Origin: Margaritispora aquatica
Lineage: Eukaryota > Ascomycota > Leotiomycetes > Helotiales > Discinellaceae
Reading direction: 5' to 3'
NCBI GenBank assembly: GCA_007644065.1
Contig: VJWN01000007.1
Span: forward strand, 2,324,167-2,388,166
DNA length: 64,000 bases
The position numbers and the translations under genes were made by a program. Positions 24,101 through 36,218 of this stretch are shown in pieces (position 1 is the stretch's first letter; each line of letters opens with the position of its first letter). The notes beneath the pieces were generated by a model, which saw only the letters and a program-made list of their open reading frames with translations, was not told the origin of the DNA and did not search any database.

Positions 24101-25756
24101 TTCGTGCTTCCATCCGTGCCACCAATCGAGCTTCCGGGTGCAGATCCCGGGATCTTTGGCATTGGCTTTGTCTCAAGGTATGGTTCAGTACTTCTCTGCG
24201 AATCGGCTCCATAGCGAACTGGTGGTGGAGGTGCTGGTCGATTTGCAACTATTTTGGATCGTGCTGCTGCTTCGTCACGGCGCTCTCGTTCCATCCTGGC
24301 AGCTGTTGCAAGATCCATTGTGGGGACTTTTACGAATGGCTGGGCGCTGGAGCTGTCTGACTGAGCAATTGGTTGAGAGATACCTAGGCTTCGAATGCTT
24401 GCCTTCGGAGGTGCCTTGGATCGACCGAAAAGCGAGCGTTTCTGTTGAGCAGCAACCACCGCTTGCGTATCAGCAGATATGTTTGCTCTGATTTGAGGCG
24501 CGAAGGCTCCTTGATCTCCACCTTGATTCATCATTGATGCAAAAACACCACTCGATCCTCGATATCCTGGAGCATTCCTGGCTTGCTTCCCATCTGGACG
24601 CTCGGGACGCATTGGTGCGCTATTCTCCATCACTGTTATCTCCTCGCTTAGTTTGGTGAATCCTTTTGTGTCGCCATTCCGGGTAGCTCCTTGGAAGACG
24701 GTAGGTGAATCATTAGGAGTAGATGGGTTGACAATAAAAAGACCGCCATTTCTAGTATATCCAGGTCCGACGACTGGAGAGCCAGTGTTGGAGTTTTCTT
24801 GAAATAACTCGCGGGTTGGTGGCATGGTGTTCATGAAAGGAGACCTTGCCTCTGGGGTGATGCCATTATCTTCTCTGGCCATAAGTAGGGCTATTGAAAA
24901 TCCAACCACGATACCTAATGTCTTTAGCGTAGCAATTTCAATAGCGGAGACTGTACCTACTAGCAAGAACCAGTAGTCCATTTGCTGGAAGTACAGTTCT
25001 CAATAACAACATTAGCGTCGGTATCCCAAGAATCATAGGCACACTCGACTATTAAATGTGTAAGCATTTAATCTCTATAAATCGAACAAACTTACAGCTG
25101 TCCAAAAGCCAAACCCAAGAACGCTGAAAACTAACGCTCTACTCTGTTGCCTTTGGGTAGATTTCTTGTCTCTCATCTCGCTGAACAGCCCAAGCGACAT
25201 GCTGCGTACAATCAGAACCCCAAAGATTACCGCATCAAGGCTCAGCACTATGATTCCAACAGGAAGTACTGAAGTACGTGCCAGGCATGTGGGCGCAAGA
25301 TCGGTGCGCGTAAATCCAACCAGCACTCCTCCAGCAATGATCCTCAAAAGAAGCACACCCTGCAGTATAAGACGTTCAGTCGTCATCTTCGTTCCATGTC
25401 CTACGGACCATAACAGAAATTGCTCGATCATGACGCGCGCCAACTGATCCAGGGCCGTGGTAGCGATGACTGCTATCGAGCAGGTGGTCGTCATGGACGT
25501 CGGCATCAACAGAACAAGAAATTCGACTTGTGCCCACAATGCGGCAAATAACAAGAACAACACGAGGACCAGCCTCCGGCCGTCCTTAAATAAGGTCTTG
25601 ACATGACCTTTCGCAAATAAGAAAATCGCAGGAGCTGCCGCTTGAAAAAGAGTACCACTATTAGACCTCTTAGTAAATCAATCCAGCCAACGTCAAGGAG
25701 AAGTCCTACAAAGTAAAAGCTGCAGAGAGAGTCTGGAAAGCATCGGACAACGCCAT
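18148..25756 (-). CDS. Giant seven-transmembrane protein with a long repeat-bearing cytoplasmic tail
   Basis: I do not recognise a named family. Five exons are inferred: 25756-25710, 25657-25096, 25048-24961, 24914-21660 and 21611-18148, giving about 2,471 residues. Residues 1 to about 240 hold seven hydrophobic segments (for example LVLVLFLLFAALWAQVEFL and VLPVGIIVLSLDAVIFGVL), with the fused frame starting MALSDAFQTLSAAF. The remaining ~2,230 residues are Ser/Pro/Arg/Lys-rich and look disordered. An acidic run (DDYEEEDEDD) lies near 1385. Tandem repeats of about 82 residues follow near 2040-2375, each with HWLHQTSK, a TW.AP element, GMW, PDLFA and LP.L.S..LF. Degenerate Trp-containing relatives occur upstream. 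The fourth acceptor is ambiguous: 24915 or 24891 both keep frame. Splitting into two or three genes is possible, but the junctions restore frame in every case. Confidence 0.75.
18440..19460 (-). repeat. Protein-coding tandem repeats of about 245 bp (HWLHQTSK modules)
   Basis: Five copies of a module with core HWLHQTSK or HWLHTTS are encoded at roughly 19440, 19192, 18946, 18706 and 18460, a period of 240-248 bp (80-82 residues). Copies differ at many positions, so they are old and probably under selection for the aromatic and PDLFA positions. Further degenerate modules keeping only the L.S..LW and W positions lie upstream in the coding direction. Confidence 0.85.
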
Positions 25757-27778
25757 CGTGAAATCGAAAGAGTGAAGTATGAGAAATGAAATAAATTATA
25801 TTGTAAGCCCAATCTATGGGTGAAAATTCGAATTAAACTCTGTAGAAGCACATTTTCTCAATACACATTCATGAGGCCAACGGCGATGACAACAATCGGT
25901 GGCGGTGATGGTCGACTGTCAAGTGAAAAAGAAAGACACAGACAAACCCAGACACAGAAATCGAGGTGGGCTGGGCTGTTCACGATGGTGCAAGCAAGCC
26001 TGCAGGCAGTTCCACTGCAGTCATACGCAGCCAAGAAGAATCCCTGGTGTGGGAGAGAGATGCTCGAATCAGAAGCAGCTTCAAAACGTGCTAGATCACC
26101 TGGATTGGGCTGTTGAAGTCCGAAACGAAGACAACGAGGAACGGGGCTGCAAGCTGGAACAAGATCTGGGACACCAAGGAACAAATGACAGGCGGCGGCA
26201 TTACTGCAAAATGCAGATTTGACAGGCTTCTTGGTCTCGCTAGGGTTAAGCGATTGGCTCAGGGGGGCTATTTCAACGTCCTGCGGGTAGTGGGCGCCCC
26301 TTGCGCATGAAACCAACTAGGTTTCGCTTTGACAGGAGAAGCTATACTCCGTCGAACCCCCCATCTCAAAGCTAATTTGAACCTCTGTATTTAGGTCGCG
26401 TGGTCGCGACACGAAATATCAAAGGAATGGTCATTATTCTGTAGAACTCCCTTGTAAGAGTGTTCAACGTGCCTCTCGACAAAAATTCAGATATGCCTTC
26501 TTCGTTGTGATGTACTGAGATCTTGCGTATGCTCGAGCTTTGGCAGTCATAGGAATGAAAATGTTATCGCTTGCAAAAGCACTTCTGCTCCACAAGATGG
26601 CGAGTCCGAGGGATTAGCAGTCCCCTTCAGCACAAGCAGAACGAGAGAGAACTACTGTATGATAGTAACATGTCATTTGTTCGAGTACCGAGTACGACGA
26701 GAGGAAATACCCCATTTAATTCTCCGTATAATCCAATCCACTGGTGCCAAACCAAAATCAGGCACGGCATATCGATTTAATATCAAATAAATGCGAGAGT
26801 TCAAGTTTTTGTTAGCCCTCCTCTTGAGGCTTGACTTGTGAATGGTAATCGGATGATGGCTGGAATAAGGATATTGCGACTTTCTGAAGATGGACTTGAA
26901 TTCCAGTTGATACGGAGCAACGGATCTATGGCGACTTTCATCTAGGTATAACGTGTTGTTGTAAAGTCCATTGGAGTTGCGAGTTACCGCGGTGTATTAG
27001 CTGCCTCAAAGTGTTGCCAATTCTTTATTCGCAAGGTGGAGTGAGGGAGGGAGATGCTGATTTCAAATTGATGAAACCGTGTTTATGGGTCCGATAATGC
27101 TGGGGCTGGATATGACAGAGTAACTGATCAAATAGATCATAGAAGACCACGAACGGATGAGTCTTTCATGTAACTTTTTGATGTCTGTATCTCGTAGATG
27201 CCTTGAGATGATGAGAATGAAAGAATGGCTAGGTAGTGGTAGTGATACAGTCCTGTATATCAAGGTAAACATGAACATCCGGAGAAGATACAACATATGA
27301 TCTTATCTGAGTGCACGGGATTCCCTTACCTAGGCTCGTGTCACGTGCCCAGATCTGGTTCACACTAGACCATTTCAAGCTTAAAGTACCCCCCACCCAC
27401 GGGCAGAGATCGAGACCCTTGTCCTCCACCGTCCACCGTAGCGGACCAATTATTTCCCATGCCGAGTGAGTCGAGAAAAGGTCAACATCGTACGATATTA
27501 TATCCTCACTTCATCCCGTATCCAGTTCTCGTTCCTCCAGTTGGAATTCCTAGCAAATTCAAGTCACAATTCTTTCCCTTCAAGTCCCAACCCAACCCAA
27601 CCCTCCAAAACGCTCTTCGACTCTCTATCGCGTGATTAATCCTTGTCTCAAAACCTATCCCCCCCCGAATCCCCGCAGGCGCATCCAATACCTGCAGAAC
27701 CTGAACACTTCACTCACAATATCAGCTCATTGACGCCCACAATCTCACCCAGTGCCAGCGAGCGCTGTGCCGATCGTA
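25757..27778. other. 2-kb divergent promoter region between the 7-TM gene and the SREBP gene
   Basis: No gene is supported. Short frames at 25858-26316 (-) and 25899-26222 (+) overlap each other antisense and have no domain. The last 250 bp before the SREBP start are pyrimidine-rich and C-rich, consistent with a leader. Confidence 0.45.
27342..27347. promoter_or_regulatory. Palindromic E-box CACGTG upstream of the SREBP gene
   Basis: The perfect palindrome lies about 430 bp before the SREBP start codon. E-boxes bind bHLH proteins, and fungal SREBPs can regulate their own gene. SREBPs also bind non-palindromic SRE sites, so this is only a candidate. Confidence 0.25.
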
Positions 27779-30750
27779 ATGGACTCTCAATCTACCTTCG
27801 ATCCCTCAGCATTTTCGGGAATTTCTGCAGGTTTCGATCCTCTTGATTCTTTTGGAGACCCGAACACATTCAGAGATCTGGCGCTGGAAGAAGAACCTCT
27901 GTTCCTAGCTGATTGGGACCAAGAGACTCCCCCAGAGGGAAATCTCTACTCTACACCTCTCAGCTGGGAGGAGCCGAAGATCGAACCACTACCAACACCT
28001 GCTCCAAGTACCTACACCACCATGAACACTCTTACACCAGCACAGCAGGAAAAGTTACGCAAGATAGCGATGCCCTCACACTTGCAGTACCGGGGACAGA
28101 ACAGCCCGAATTCTACCACGAGTGGCAAAAGTCGTCAATCCGTCTCTTCACCCGAAACACATGATGAACATGCCGGCGGAAACACACGAAATCGTAAACG
28201 AAAATCATCCGCAAGTGCAGATGAGGAGGACGAGGAGGAGGATGAGGATTCAAACCCACCTGCCAAGAAGACGGCGCATAATATGATTGAAAAGAGGTAT
28301 CGGGTCAATTTGAACGACAAGATTGCAGCACTGAGAGAAAGCGTGCCGTCCTTGAGGATAATGAGAAAGAGTCAAAAGGGAGAAGATACTGCAGATGATC
28401 GTGAGAATTTACAGGGACTTCAACCAGCACATAAGTTGAATAAAGCAACCGTAAGTTATTGTGGTCTCGACTTCTCATCACTTAGTACATTATCCACTGA
28501 TCAGAGGGGCCTCATGCTTTTACTTAACGACGTGGTAATCAGTTTATATGCTGACAGATTCAAGATCCTCGCAAAGGCAACCGAATACATTCACCATCTC
28601 GAAAAGCGGAATAAGAGATATGAAGCTGAGAATAAGGAACAAAAGGCACGGCTCAATGCTTTTGAGACGCTTTTCAGGTCCGGCTCCATGGGATTCAATC
28701 CGCAACCAATGCCTTCATATCAGTTCAATCCCGACTACAGCACCCCTGGACCATCCCCAATTGCTGAGGTGCAAGGAATGATTCCAGTGCCAGAGAACAT
28801 GCAGAGATTGCACAGTAGGACTCAGTGTGTGAACTATGTTGATATTGTGTACTGATCTTAAATTAGGACAAATGCCTCAAGGACAAGCATTTGCAGTGCC
28901 GCAACAAGAATATTATCCTCGACAACAAGTAAACCAAAATGGCTGGAATAACAACTACATGCAAAAGATGATGATTGGTGGCTTGGCAAGTTTGATGATT
29001 CTGGAGGGATTCCGAGAAGCAGAACAAGATGTCGATGCACCTGGTTCCCGAGGACTGTTCGCTATGCCAATTCACCTCATCAGGATGTGTGTCTCAAGCA
29101 TATACAACTCAGCCAATATCAATATGCTCGGTTATCACATCTCAGGGGCACAAACTTTTGGCTATGTCAAACTCTTCCTGTGTATTGGCGCAATACTTTG
29201 CCTCGTATTACCATCTTGGTTCTCAGATCAACCAAAATCGAAGGCTAGAAAAGAGCAAAGTGCATCTCTTGCTGCAGCACCTTCGCTTGCTTCACCCATT
29301 CAGGTCCGGCAACAAGCCTGGTTGACAGCAATTCAGACTGTCTGGGTACCTGGACACAACTTTCTTCTGGAACTTCTGGCATTACTAAGGAAGAGTATCA
29401 AGCTTAGCATTCGTAATGTTATTGGTGTTTATTGGTTCTGTCGTTTGACTCAAACCACTGAGCAGCAGGAAGAAGCCAGGATAAAAGCTTGGGAGATTGC
29501 TCTTGATGCCCAGTTAGCAGGCGGAGATGTTGAGGTAGGTCACCATTTCTCGGATCTTTCATTCTCGATAGTGCAGTGTTTTATTCGCACATTTGCTACC
29601 TACCCTATTACAATAACTTGCTAACACTGCTCACTTACAGGTCAACAAACGTCGTTTGACATTGACATTACTCGCCTCTGGAACTCTTCCGGACACACCA
29701 GCACGTCTCATGCTAAAGGCGTTACATATCCGGATCCTTCTCTTAGCAGCAGGCAACTCAGGCTTCGACAGGATCTACATGTTCCAAGAACTCGCCGCCA
29801 ACCTCGCAAGAGTCCAATGGAACCAAGCAAGACTTCTGCACCAGTTAATAACCAACACCAAAGGCACACAAGAGGACAAGCTTCCCGGTCACCTCGCCGC
29901 TCTCCTCGAACAAGAATGCGACGACGTGCTTAACGAAGTCATTGGCCAACGCGCCTACAACCTCACATGGAACCTCCCCACAACCCACAACGTCAGCACC
30001 TCCATCGACGGTATGGACAGCGTGATCGACGACTTCGCCATCCGCAGCCCTCTTGACGCTCTTTCAGCATGGTACTCCACCCTCATTCTCCAACGCGCCC
30101 TAATAGCTGGCCTCTCAGCTACAGAGGAAGACTCTGAAGCCCAGAAGACAATCGGCCTTGACATCGCGCTCGCCATACGAACCGCACCCATGGGCTCCAC
30201 AGCCCAAAGCCGTGCCTTAGTATCGAGAGCCATTCTTATCAAGAATAGACGCGGTCTCAGCATCGCCGAGTCCATGCGCGCGCTTGGCACAGGAAAGATA
30301 GTCAAAAACAGCTCAACCTCAAACCTGGTGAACACAAGAACATCAACCAATACGCCCCCGGACATCCGCATGGCACTCACCTACGCCATCGCTATCGCAC
30401 ATTTGGACCGCTCCCCAGCGCCCAAAGATCCTCTAACAGCCCGCCAAATCATCAACAACGTGGCGCCAGAGGTGCGGTCTTTGATCGGCTTCACAGCGGC
30501 GTATAAGCTCTTGCGAGCTCTTGAGGTACACGAGGTTACGTCAGTGTCTTGCGCGGGCGCATTCGAGAGACTAGCTGGCACGTTGAGGATTTGGGTCGGC
30601 AGTGAGATGGCTGTCGGGTGTGGGCTGGAGAAGGATGTTAAGGGTGCGGTGGTGGAGAGGTGTTTGGGTGTTACGAGGAGGATGGTTGGTGTTGTAGCGG
30701 ATGAAGAGGATGATGGCTATGGCAGTATGGATGATGAGGAGGGGTGTTAA
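27779..30750 (+). CDS. srbA: Membrane-bound bHLH transcription factor of the SREBP family (SrbA/Sre1-like)
   Basis: Fungal SREBPs sit in the ER membrane and are released when sterol or oxygen is low. The N-terminal half then activates ergosterol, hypoxia and iron genes. Four exons are inferred (27779-28450, 28565-28814, 28867-29534, 29641-30750), giving 899 residues. The bHLH spans about 163-250, and its basic helix has the SREBP-specific Tyr (EKRYRVNLNDKI) where other bHLH proteins have Arg. Helix 2 is restored by splicing to KATILAKATEYIHHLEKRN. Two hydrophobic hairpin segments follow near 340-356 (MMIGGLASLMILEGF) and 408-426 (VKLFLCIGAILCLVLPSWF). The remainder matches the luminal/cytosolic C-terminal region found in SrbA proteins (DUF2014 type). 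An acidic run (DEEDEEEDEDS) precedes the bHLH. The ATG at 27779 is chosen because the sequence after it begins with an acidic activation-like segment. Confidence 0.93.
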
Positions 30751-32908
30751 GCGGACCCTTTTGTGATATTTATTCTTCCTCTCCTTCTTATTTTTGTGTT
30801 CAGCTAAATGTGCTAATTATTGGAGGATATCACATGTGTTTGATTTATCTTGAATGTTCTCTTCTCCTCTTAACCAGGGTTTCTTTTCCTTTAGGTTGGG
30901 TGGGGTATGTTCATGTTCATGTTCATGTTTATGTTTATGTTTATGTTTTTTTTGCGGATTTAGAAATCATGTTGGATTAAGGGAGGAAAGGAAAGAAAGG
31001 GATAGGATACCTAAAGATCCAACTGGAGATACACAGCACGAGCGAGTAGGTACTTGGGCGTCTTGGGAATGGCAGGATGGGAGGGGAGAAGGGCACTGGG
31101 ATCACTCCTCAAAAGTACATTTCGTTATATATTCTCTATTTCACCTTCCTTCCAACCTTTTTTCGCGTGCATTAGGTAATGATTGTTGCACTGAGGCATC
31201 GAGGTGTCGTTAGAGATAGGCGTATACGTATGCGTAGTTATGCGTTCATACTTGAAGTAAACAGGGGAGTCAAGTTATCTATATATGTATGTGTGTATGT
31301 AGATATTAAGCCATGAAGTCCAGGTACCTGCCTACCTACCTATATAAGTGATCCCAAGGACCAAAGCCAGTCGAAGGAACTTGCTTTGATTCTTCTGCCT
31401 AAGCTGAGGGAAGATCATTGCATCTCTGGAGTTCTGGAATAGAGTGCTTTTCGTGTTTCGTGTTTATCCCATAGTTATGACGGGACTAATTTGATACACT
31501 ATGGCTGAGGCAAGGTAGACCAAGATCTTGTGGACGGGTACCTTGCATTAGCAAGCGATACTTATTTTTGCTCTATATTACCTAACTTAGTGTCTGGCTA
31601 GAGCTAGCTAGATGGCTGTCCTTACCTACATGCATACCTTACACACCTTACATACCTTATACACGTTACCCACCTCCTATCCATCCTATCCTAGCAACGC
31701 AGGGAGGTCAAATCGTCCTCTCAGGAGAATCATCATAGTTCGTATGCTGTAAATTATTCCCCTCCTCGTGTAGAAAAAGCCTCTGATTTCACCACCTGAT
31801 GAAAACTCATACACACACATATCTATATACCTACTGATTTATACTGGTGCAGTGAGGGATATTTTCATTTCACAAACTAACTAGTCTTTTCAAGAATATA
31901 TTTCCCAAGGCTATATCTTAAAATACTCACTAGAGGTATTGGAATACAGCCTCTTTTATTATTTTATTTTATTATTTTTAATTCGTTAAAAAAAAGGCGT
32001 TTCTCTATAAGTCGTTCTCATTCATTTGACTTCACGTCTAACTTGTCTCAGTTGAACTAGTTTAGTATTGCTTTATTCCTCGAGGCTAAGCTTATTGGGT
32101 AGGTGTAGTTAATCAAAGTTTATTGCACAGTATCGTGAACAATTACCGAGGTGTTATTCGTGAATTATTTGAGATATTCGTAAATTGAATTGTCTAGTCT
32201 AGATTTTCATCAAGTATCTGGGTTAATATATAACTATTCATGAATGGACTAGACTAGTTGGCTTGTGAGCGTGCTTATTTCGCGGTGGATTAGAAGAGAT
32301 AGATTGTTTCTATATCACCGGCTCACAATGAGCATGAGCATGAGTGTGAAATTGGTGAGTTGTATGATTTGAATTGTAATTGCAATTGTAATTGGATCCG
32401 ACCTCCATACGATCCAATACCGTCTAAGCTTGCAGTAATTGTATCCAAGGCATTTGTAATATTTGACACACATCACCAGCCGCTTACCAGCTCGGGCGAT
32501 ACTGTATAGAAAAGGGATGAGGATGAGTATGAGTACGAGGGGTGGGATTTGGATCTGGTGGGTGATTTTTTTTCTCTCCCTTTTTTCATTTCATTGATTT
32601 GTATTGTTCGCTGTCGATGCGACGTAGCTGTTGCTGTTGCCATCGCCTACTTTCACATAATACAGCAACATAACCTCCTCTCCCCATTCTTCACTTAATG
32701 ATGATGCAAGAGAGAGCTAGCAGATACCATGCATCTATCTGTCCATTGAACTTTTCTGATTCATGATTTATCAATTATGCTTCATATTAATGGGTATCCT
32801 CTGCTCGTTTACAAAACCCCCTTCTCCATTTCACATAGATCCTTATATCCCTTTTCACTGTCGACTATTCACACACAGACACACTACCCTACCTCGCCAA
32901 TGAACTAC
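30751..32908. other. AT-rich, low-complexity intergenic region
   Basis: This lies between the convergent 3' ends of the SREBP and deacetylase genes, unusually long for that layout. It holds simple repeats: TACCTTACA-like blocks near 31620-31670, A/T runs near 31957-31990, and ACCTACCTACCT near 31330. No open frame of interest was found on either strand. Confidence 0.5.
30907..30948. repeat. Imperfect hexanucleotide repeat (ATGTTC/ATGTTT)
   Basis: Three ATGTTC units are followed by four ATGTTT units in a row, just after the SREBP stop codon and probably within its 3' UTR. Confidence 0.8.
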
Positions 32909-34726
32909 CTAGTTACCCAATGTACTGGCCGTATCAGTGCGATACCAATTGGCCTTTGGATCACCCAGGCAATCGCCCACAGTAACAGGCTTGTAACCCC
33001 TAGACTTAATGCCCTTCAACATATACTCGACCAGCACCTCGCTAGTCTGATTATGGATATCATGGGCAATAACCAGGAAGTTATCCGTGCTGGGCTTCCT
33101 GCCCACCAACGCGTCATCAAACAGATTCAACGCGTTCCCAATCAGGGTTGGTGAATCATTCAGGTAGTCGCTGGTGTCGAGATCAAAGTACGTGACGTGG
33201 TACCCCAGCTCCGCCATGTCGTCTTCGCAGCCGCATTCGGCGGTGCACGACGAGTAGGGCGGGCGCATGTACGTCGGGATGAAGCCAAGGACGTTGCGGA
33301 TGGCCATCTCGTTCTTGTACATTTCGTTTTTGCGCTGCGCAGAGGTGATGGCGCAGAGATCGGGGTGCGACCAGGTGTGCGAGGCGATTTGGTGACCTTC
33401 GGCGTACATGCGTCTAAGGAGAAGAGAGAGGGTTAGTCGGGAGTTTGGGGGGTTGGAATGTTGGGATTGCTCGTCTAATTCTTTGGAGGGAGAACGACGG
33501 ATAGGGGGGTGAGACTTACTTGATCAAAGCAGGCCACTCGGTCGTCGTGTCGTCGATTGCGCCCTTGCCTATTTGCACGGATCAGCAAATATTCACCACA
33601 ACTCGCACGATACACCACAGGGACGGAGGACAAACCATTGTTATTCCCCGTAATGAAGAAAGTAGCCGACGCGTTATACGTCTTCAGCAAATCCAAGATA
33701 TGGCTCGTGTAGATAAATGGCCCATCGTCAAACGTCAGCGCCATATCGCCGATTGTTTCACAGTCATAGATGCCTTCCGAACCGTAGAGCACGGAGCCCA
33801 GCTGCGGGCGGGCTATCGATGAGGTGTTGGTTCCTGATGGGGTCTTGTTCGCGTCGCAGGCGGGACCATACTGGAATTGGCAGTCGGGCGCTGCGCAGAA
33901 CTCTGTGTGTCACGCGTGGGTTAGCGAGGAATGAAAGGGGGTTAGGAGAGGAAGGTAGTGCTAAGGTAGATAAATGGTGTGGGATTGTACCTTTGGTAGT
34001 ACCGCAAAATCCAGCGAGAGAACAGCACTCGTCTGAAGCGCATGATCCTGAATTAGGGCCACAGGTGCCGTCTTCGCTGGTCCCGGGCGTGGATGTGATG
34101 GTTGAGGAGTTGCTGGCAGCATTGCATGTTCCGTACGCTGACTGGCATCCCGAGGTTACAGCGCAGTAAGCTGATGTACTACCACAATATCCCCTGCTCG
34201 TGTGTCAGTGTGATACTCATAAATAGAAAGAGTACGAGGAGGAGACATACGCGCCTGAGCAACATGACGCTTCGGGTGGGCATGCGTAACCTTCCTTTCC
34301 AGCACCCCTCAAACCGCATGTGAAGTCCGGACTGATTGTTCCTGGTGTCGGGACGGTGCAATTTCCAAAGGCAGCTTGACAGCCCACGCTACAAGAAACT
34401 GGTTAGCATGTATCTTTCATGAATGCATGCTAGCGTTTGGAAAATTGTCCAATGAAGCAAAATGCTGGAACAACCCAAAGGATCCTTGAACGAAGCAAGA
34501 GAAGTACTTACGTAGTCAGACAATATGCATTTGTAGAACCACAATAACCATAAGAAGAACAACACGGGTACTCCGAAGGGCAAGTATAACCATCGGCAGT
34601 GGTATTGCTCTTACTCCCACAAGTATTATCAGGCGATATGGCACGCTTCGGGATGCCAGCGACAGGTCCAGCTGAGACCAGAGTCGCACAGCTAGTGATC
34701 AGCGCGAAGGCCGATAACAACTGCAT
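32909..34726 (-). CDS. Secreted chitin deacetylase with three CBM18 chitin-binding modules
   Basis: This enzyme removes acetyl groups from chitin in the cell wall or outside the cell, making chitosan. Six exons are inferred: 34726-34512, 34388-34251, 34193-33991, 33902-33636, 33568-33520 and 33413-32909, giving 458 residues. The start opens a signal peptide (MQLLSAFALITSCATLVSA). Three hevein-type modules follow, each with the CC...YGYCG/GYCGST/GFCG pattern and six or more cysteines, roughly at residues 36-80, 94-140 and 160-195. The NodB domain has all five motifs: TFDDGP near 244, SHTWSHP near 303 with the metal His pair, RPPYSSC near 340, DLDTSDY, and LVIAHDIH. The end is short with no GPI signal. 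Module count and catalytic motifs make the call secure; exact substrate preference is not visible. Confidence 0.94.
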
Positions 34727-36218
34727 CTTGGAGACTGAAGTTCGCAACTCAGAGACAGAGAGTTTGTTTACTTTGGGATGTCTATGTGATTGAGTGATCG
34801 ACCCGGAAGCGAGTTTTAACGGAATAACAAGAACGACAACGAAGTCAAGACAAGCGAATGTAATAGAAGAGGAGAACTTCAAACAGGAATGAACGAGAGG
34901 AAAATAAAGCGAGAGGGAGGACGAAGATGATATAATGTTACCATGGTGAGCCAAAAACGAACGGCCTGTGCGATGCAAATAGCACCATAGCGTCGCTGTG
35001 TGCCCAAGGAAACGCTCGTGAACAAGCCGCTGTAACGACCCAAAAGAAACGAAACCCCAAGGAATGCCCTTGAGATGCGTCCACACAAACCCCGAAAGAA
35101 TGACTTGAAGTTGATCGCCGAAACTCCTCCTAATGCTTGCACAGATCTTCCGAGCTGACTAGTGGGTGGATTCATGACGAGTCTGGGGTCTTCCAAACAT
35201 GTGCATTGACAAGCCCAGTCATTTGCCGATGAGCCTGCGAGTTTGATTGAGTAATGAGGACGGTGGAACGAGTGGGTTATCCTCAGGACATATCCGATGT
35301 CTTGGAGTAGCTGGTCTTTGACGGCGAACAGTGCATCAACATGCAAATGTCCCAAGGAAAAAAAATCATCAAGCCATCCCAGAATTTACATAATCGAGAT
35401 TGAGTCAGCTCTCTCTCTCTCTCTCTCTACTCTAGTCCAGAAAGAGAGAATGCGTTTTTCATCTCGAGAAAAGCCAAGAATGAGGGTGTCTTGCGAATAG
35501 GTATCTCATTTGCAGCACCGCTTTGACATATGTTGTGCAGATGAGTGAGGCCTTTTTGGTGCAAAGGGCAAAGTGCAAAAGGATTCCGTTTTCTGTTTTA
35601 AAAGAACCTCCCTCACTCTTTTGATGCACTGACCCGACCTAAATAAAGCCTTGAAACTCTCTCTCCTCTCTTAACTCCCCCAACTGACCAACAGCAAGGT
35701 TAAAAAATATAAATATCCATCAACGAATCAACTCTCACCTTAGATTTTCACAACATATCTTTGTTGCGCGTCGCAATTTCAGAACACGTTCTGCTGAATG
35801 CAGGAAGAAAAAATGGTAAGAGAAAAACGTGGTTGAAACGTGTGAATTCTTCCATTCAGCTCTCTGTCTCGCCACTCACTCACCGCCCGGCTAAACAATA
35901 ATCATTGATCATTGATCATCGTGCCATTTTTCTGCCAAAAAGGTCTAGTCCTTGGGAAGCCTTCTAGTTGGCTTGGCAGCAACTAGCCTCGGCTAAGTTA
36001 GTGAACTTGGCATTGAGATATTGCTTGAGGAACTAGAGTGTTCGAATTCTCTGGGGTTTGTCTTACTTTGACATTTAACAGTTACACGGCCATTCGTTAG
36101 AGGAGATTGGATGGGACGGTTACTTCGGACCACAGCTAGTTACTGGGCCCTAGGTAGAGCAGAAACAGTCTATCCAGTGTAGTCTGATGGCAATTTCCAG
36201 AATATCCCGTGTTGAAGT
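34727..36218. other. Intergenic region: deacetylase promoter and 3' flank of the second HET gene
   Basis: A minus-strand frame that continues upstream of the deacetylase ATG (to 35086) lacks a better start and would bury the signal peptide, so it is treated as leader. No other gene is supported. Confidence 0.45.
35409..35428. repeat. (CT)10 microsatellite
   Basis: Ten CT units lie about 0.7 kb upstream of the deacetylase start. Such pyrimidine tracts are common in fungal promoters. Confidence 0.9.

Noticed and set aside
34727..35086. Longer N-terminus for the chitin deacetylase
   Set aside because: Extending upstream would place the obvious signal peptide inside the protein; the extension is leader sequence that happens to be open.
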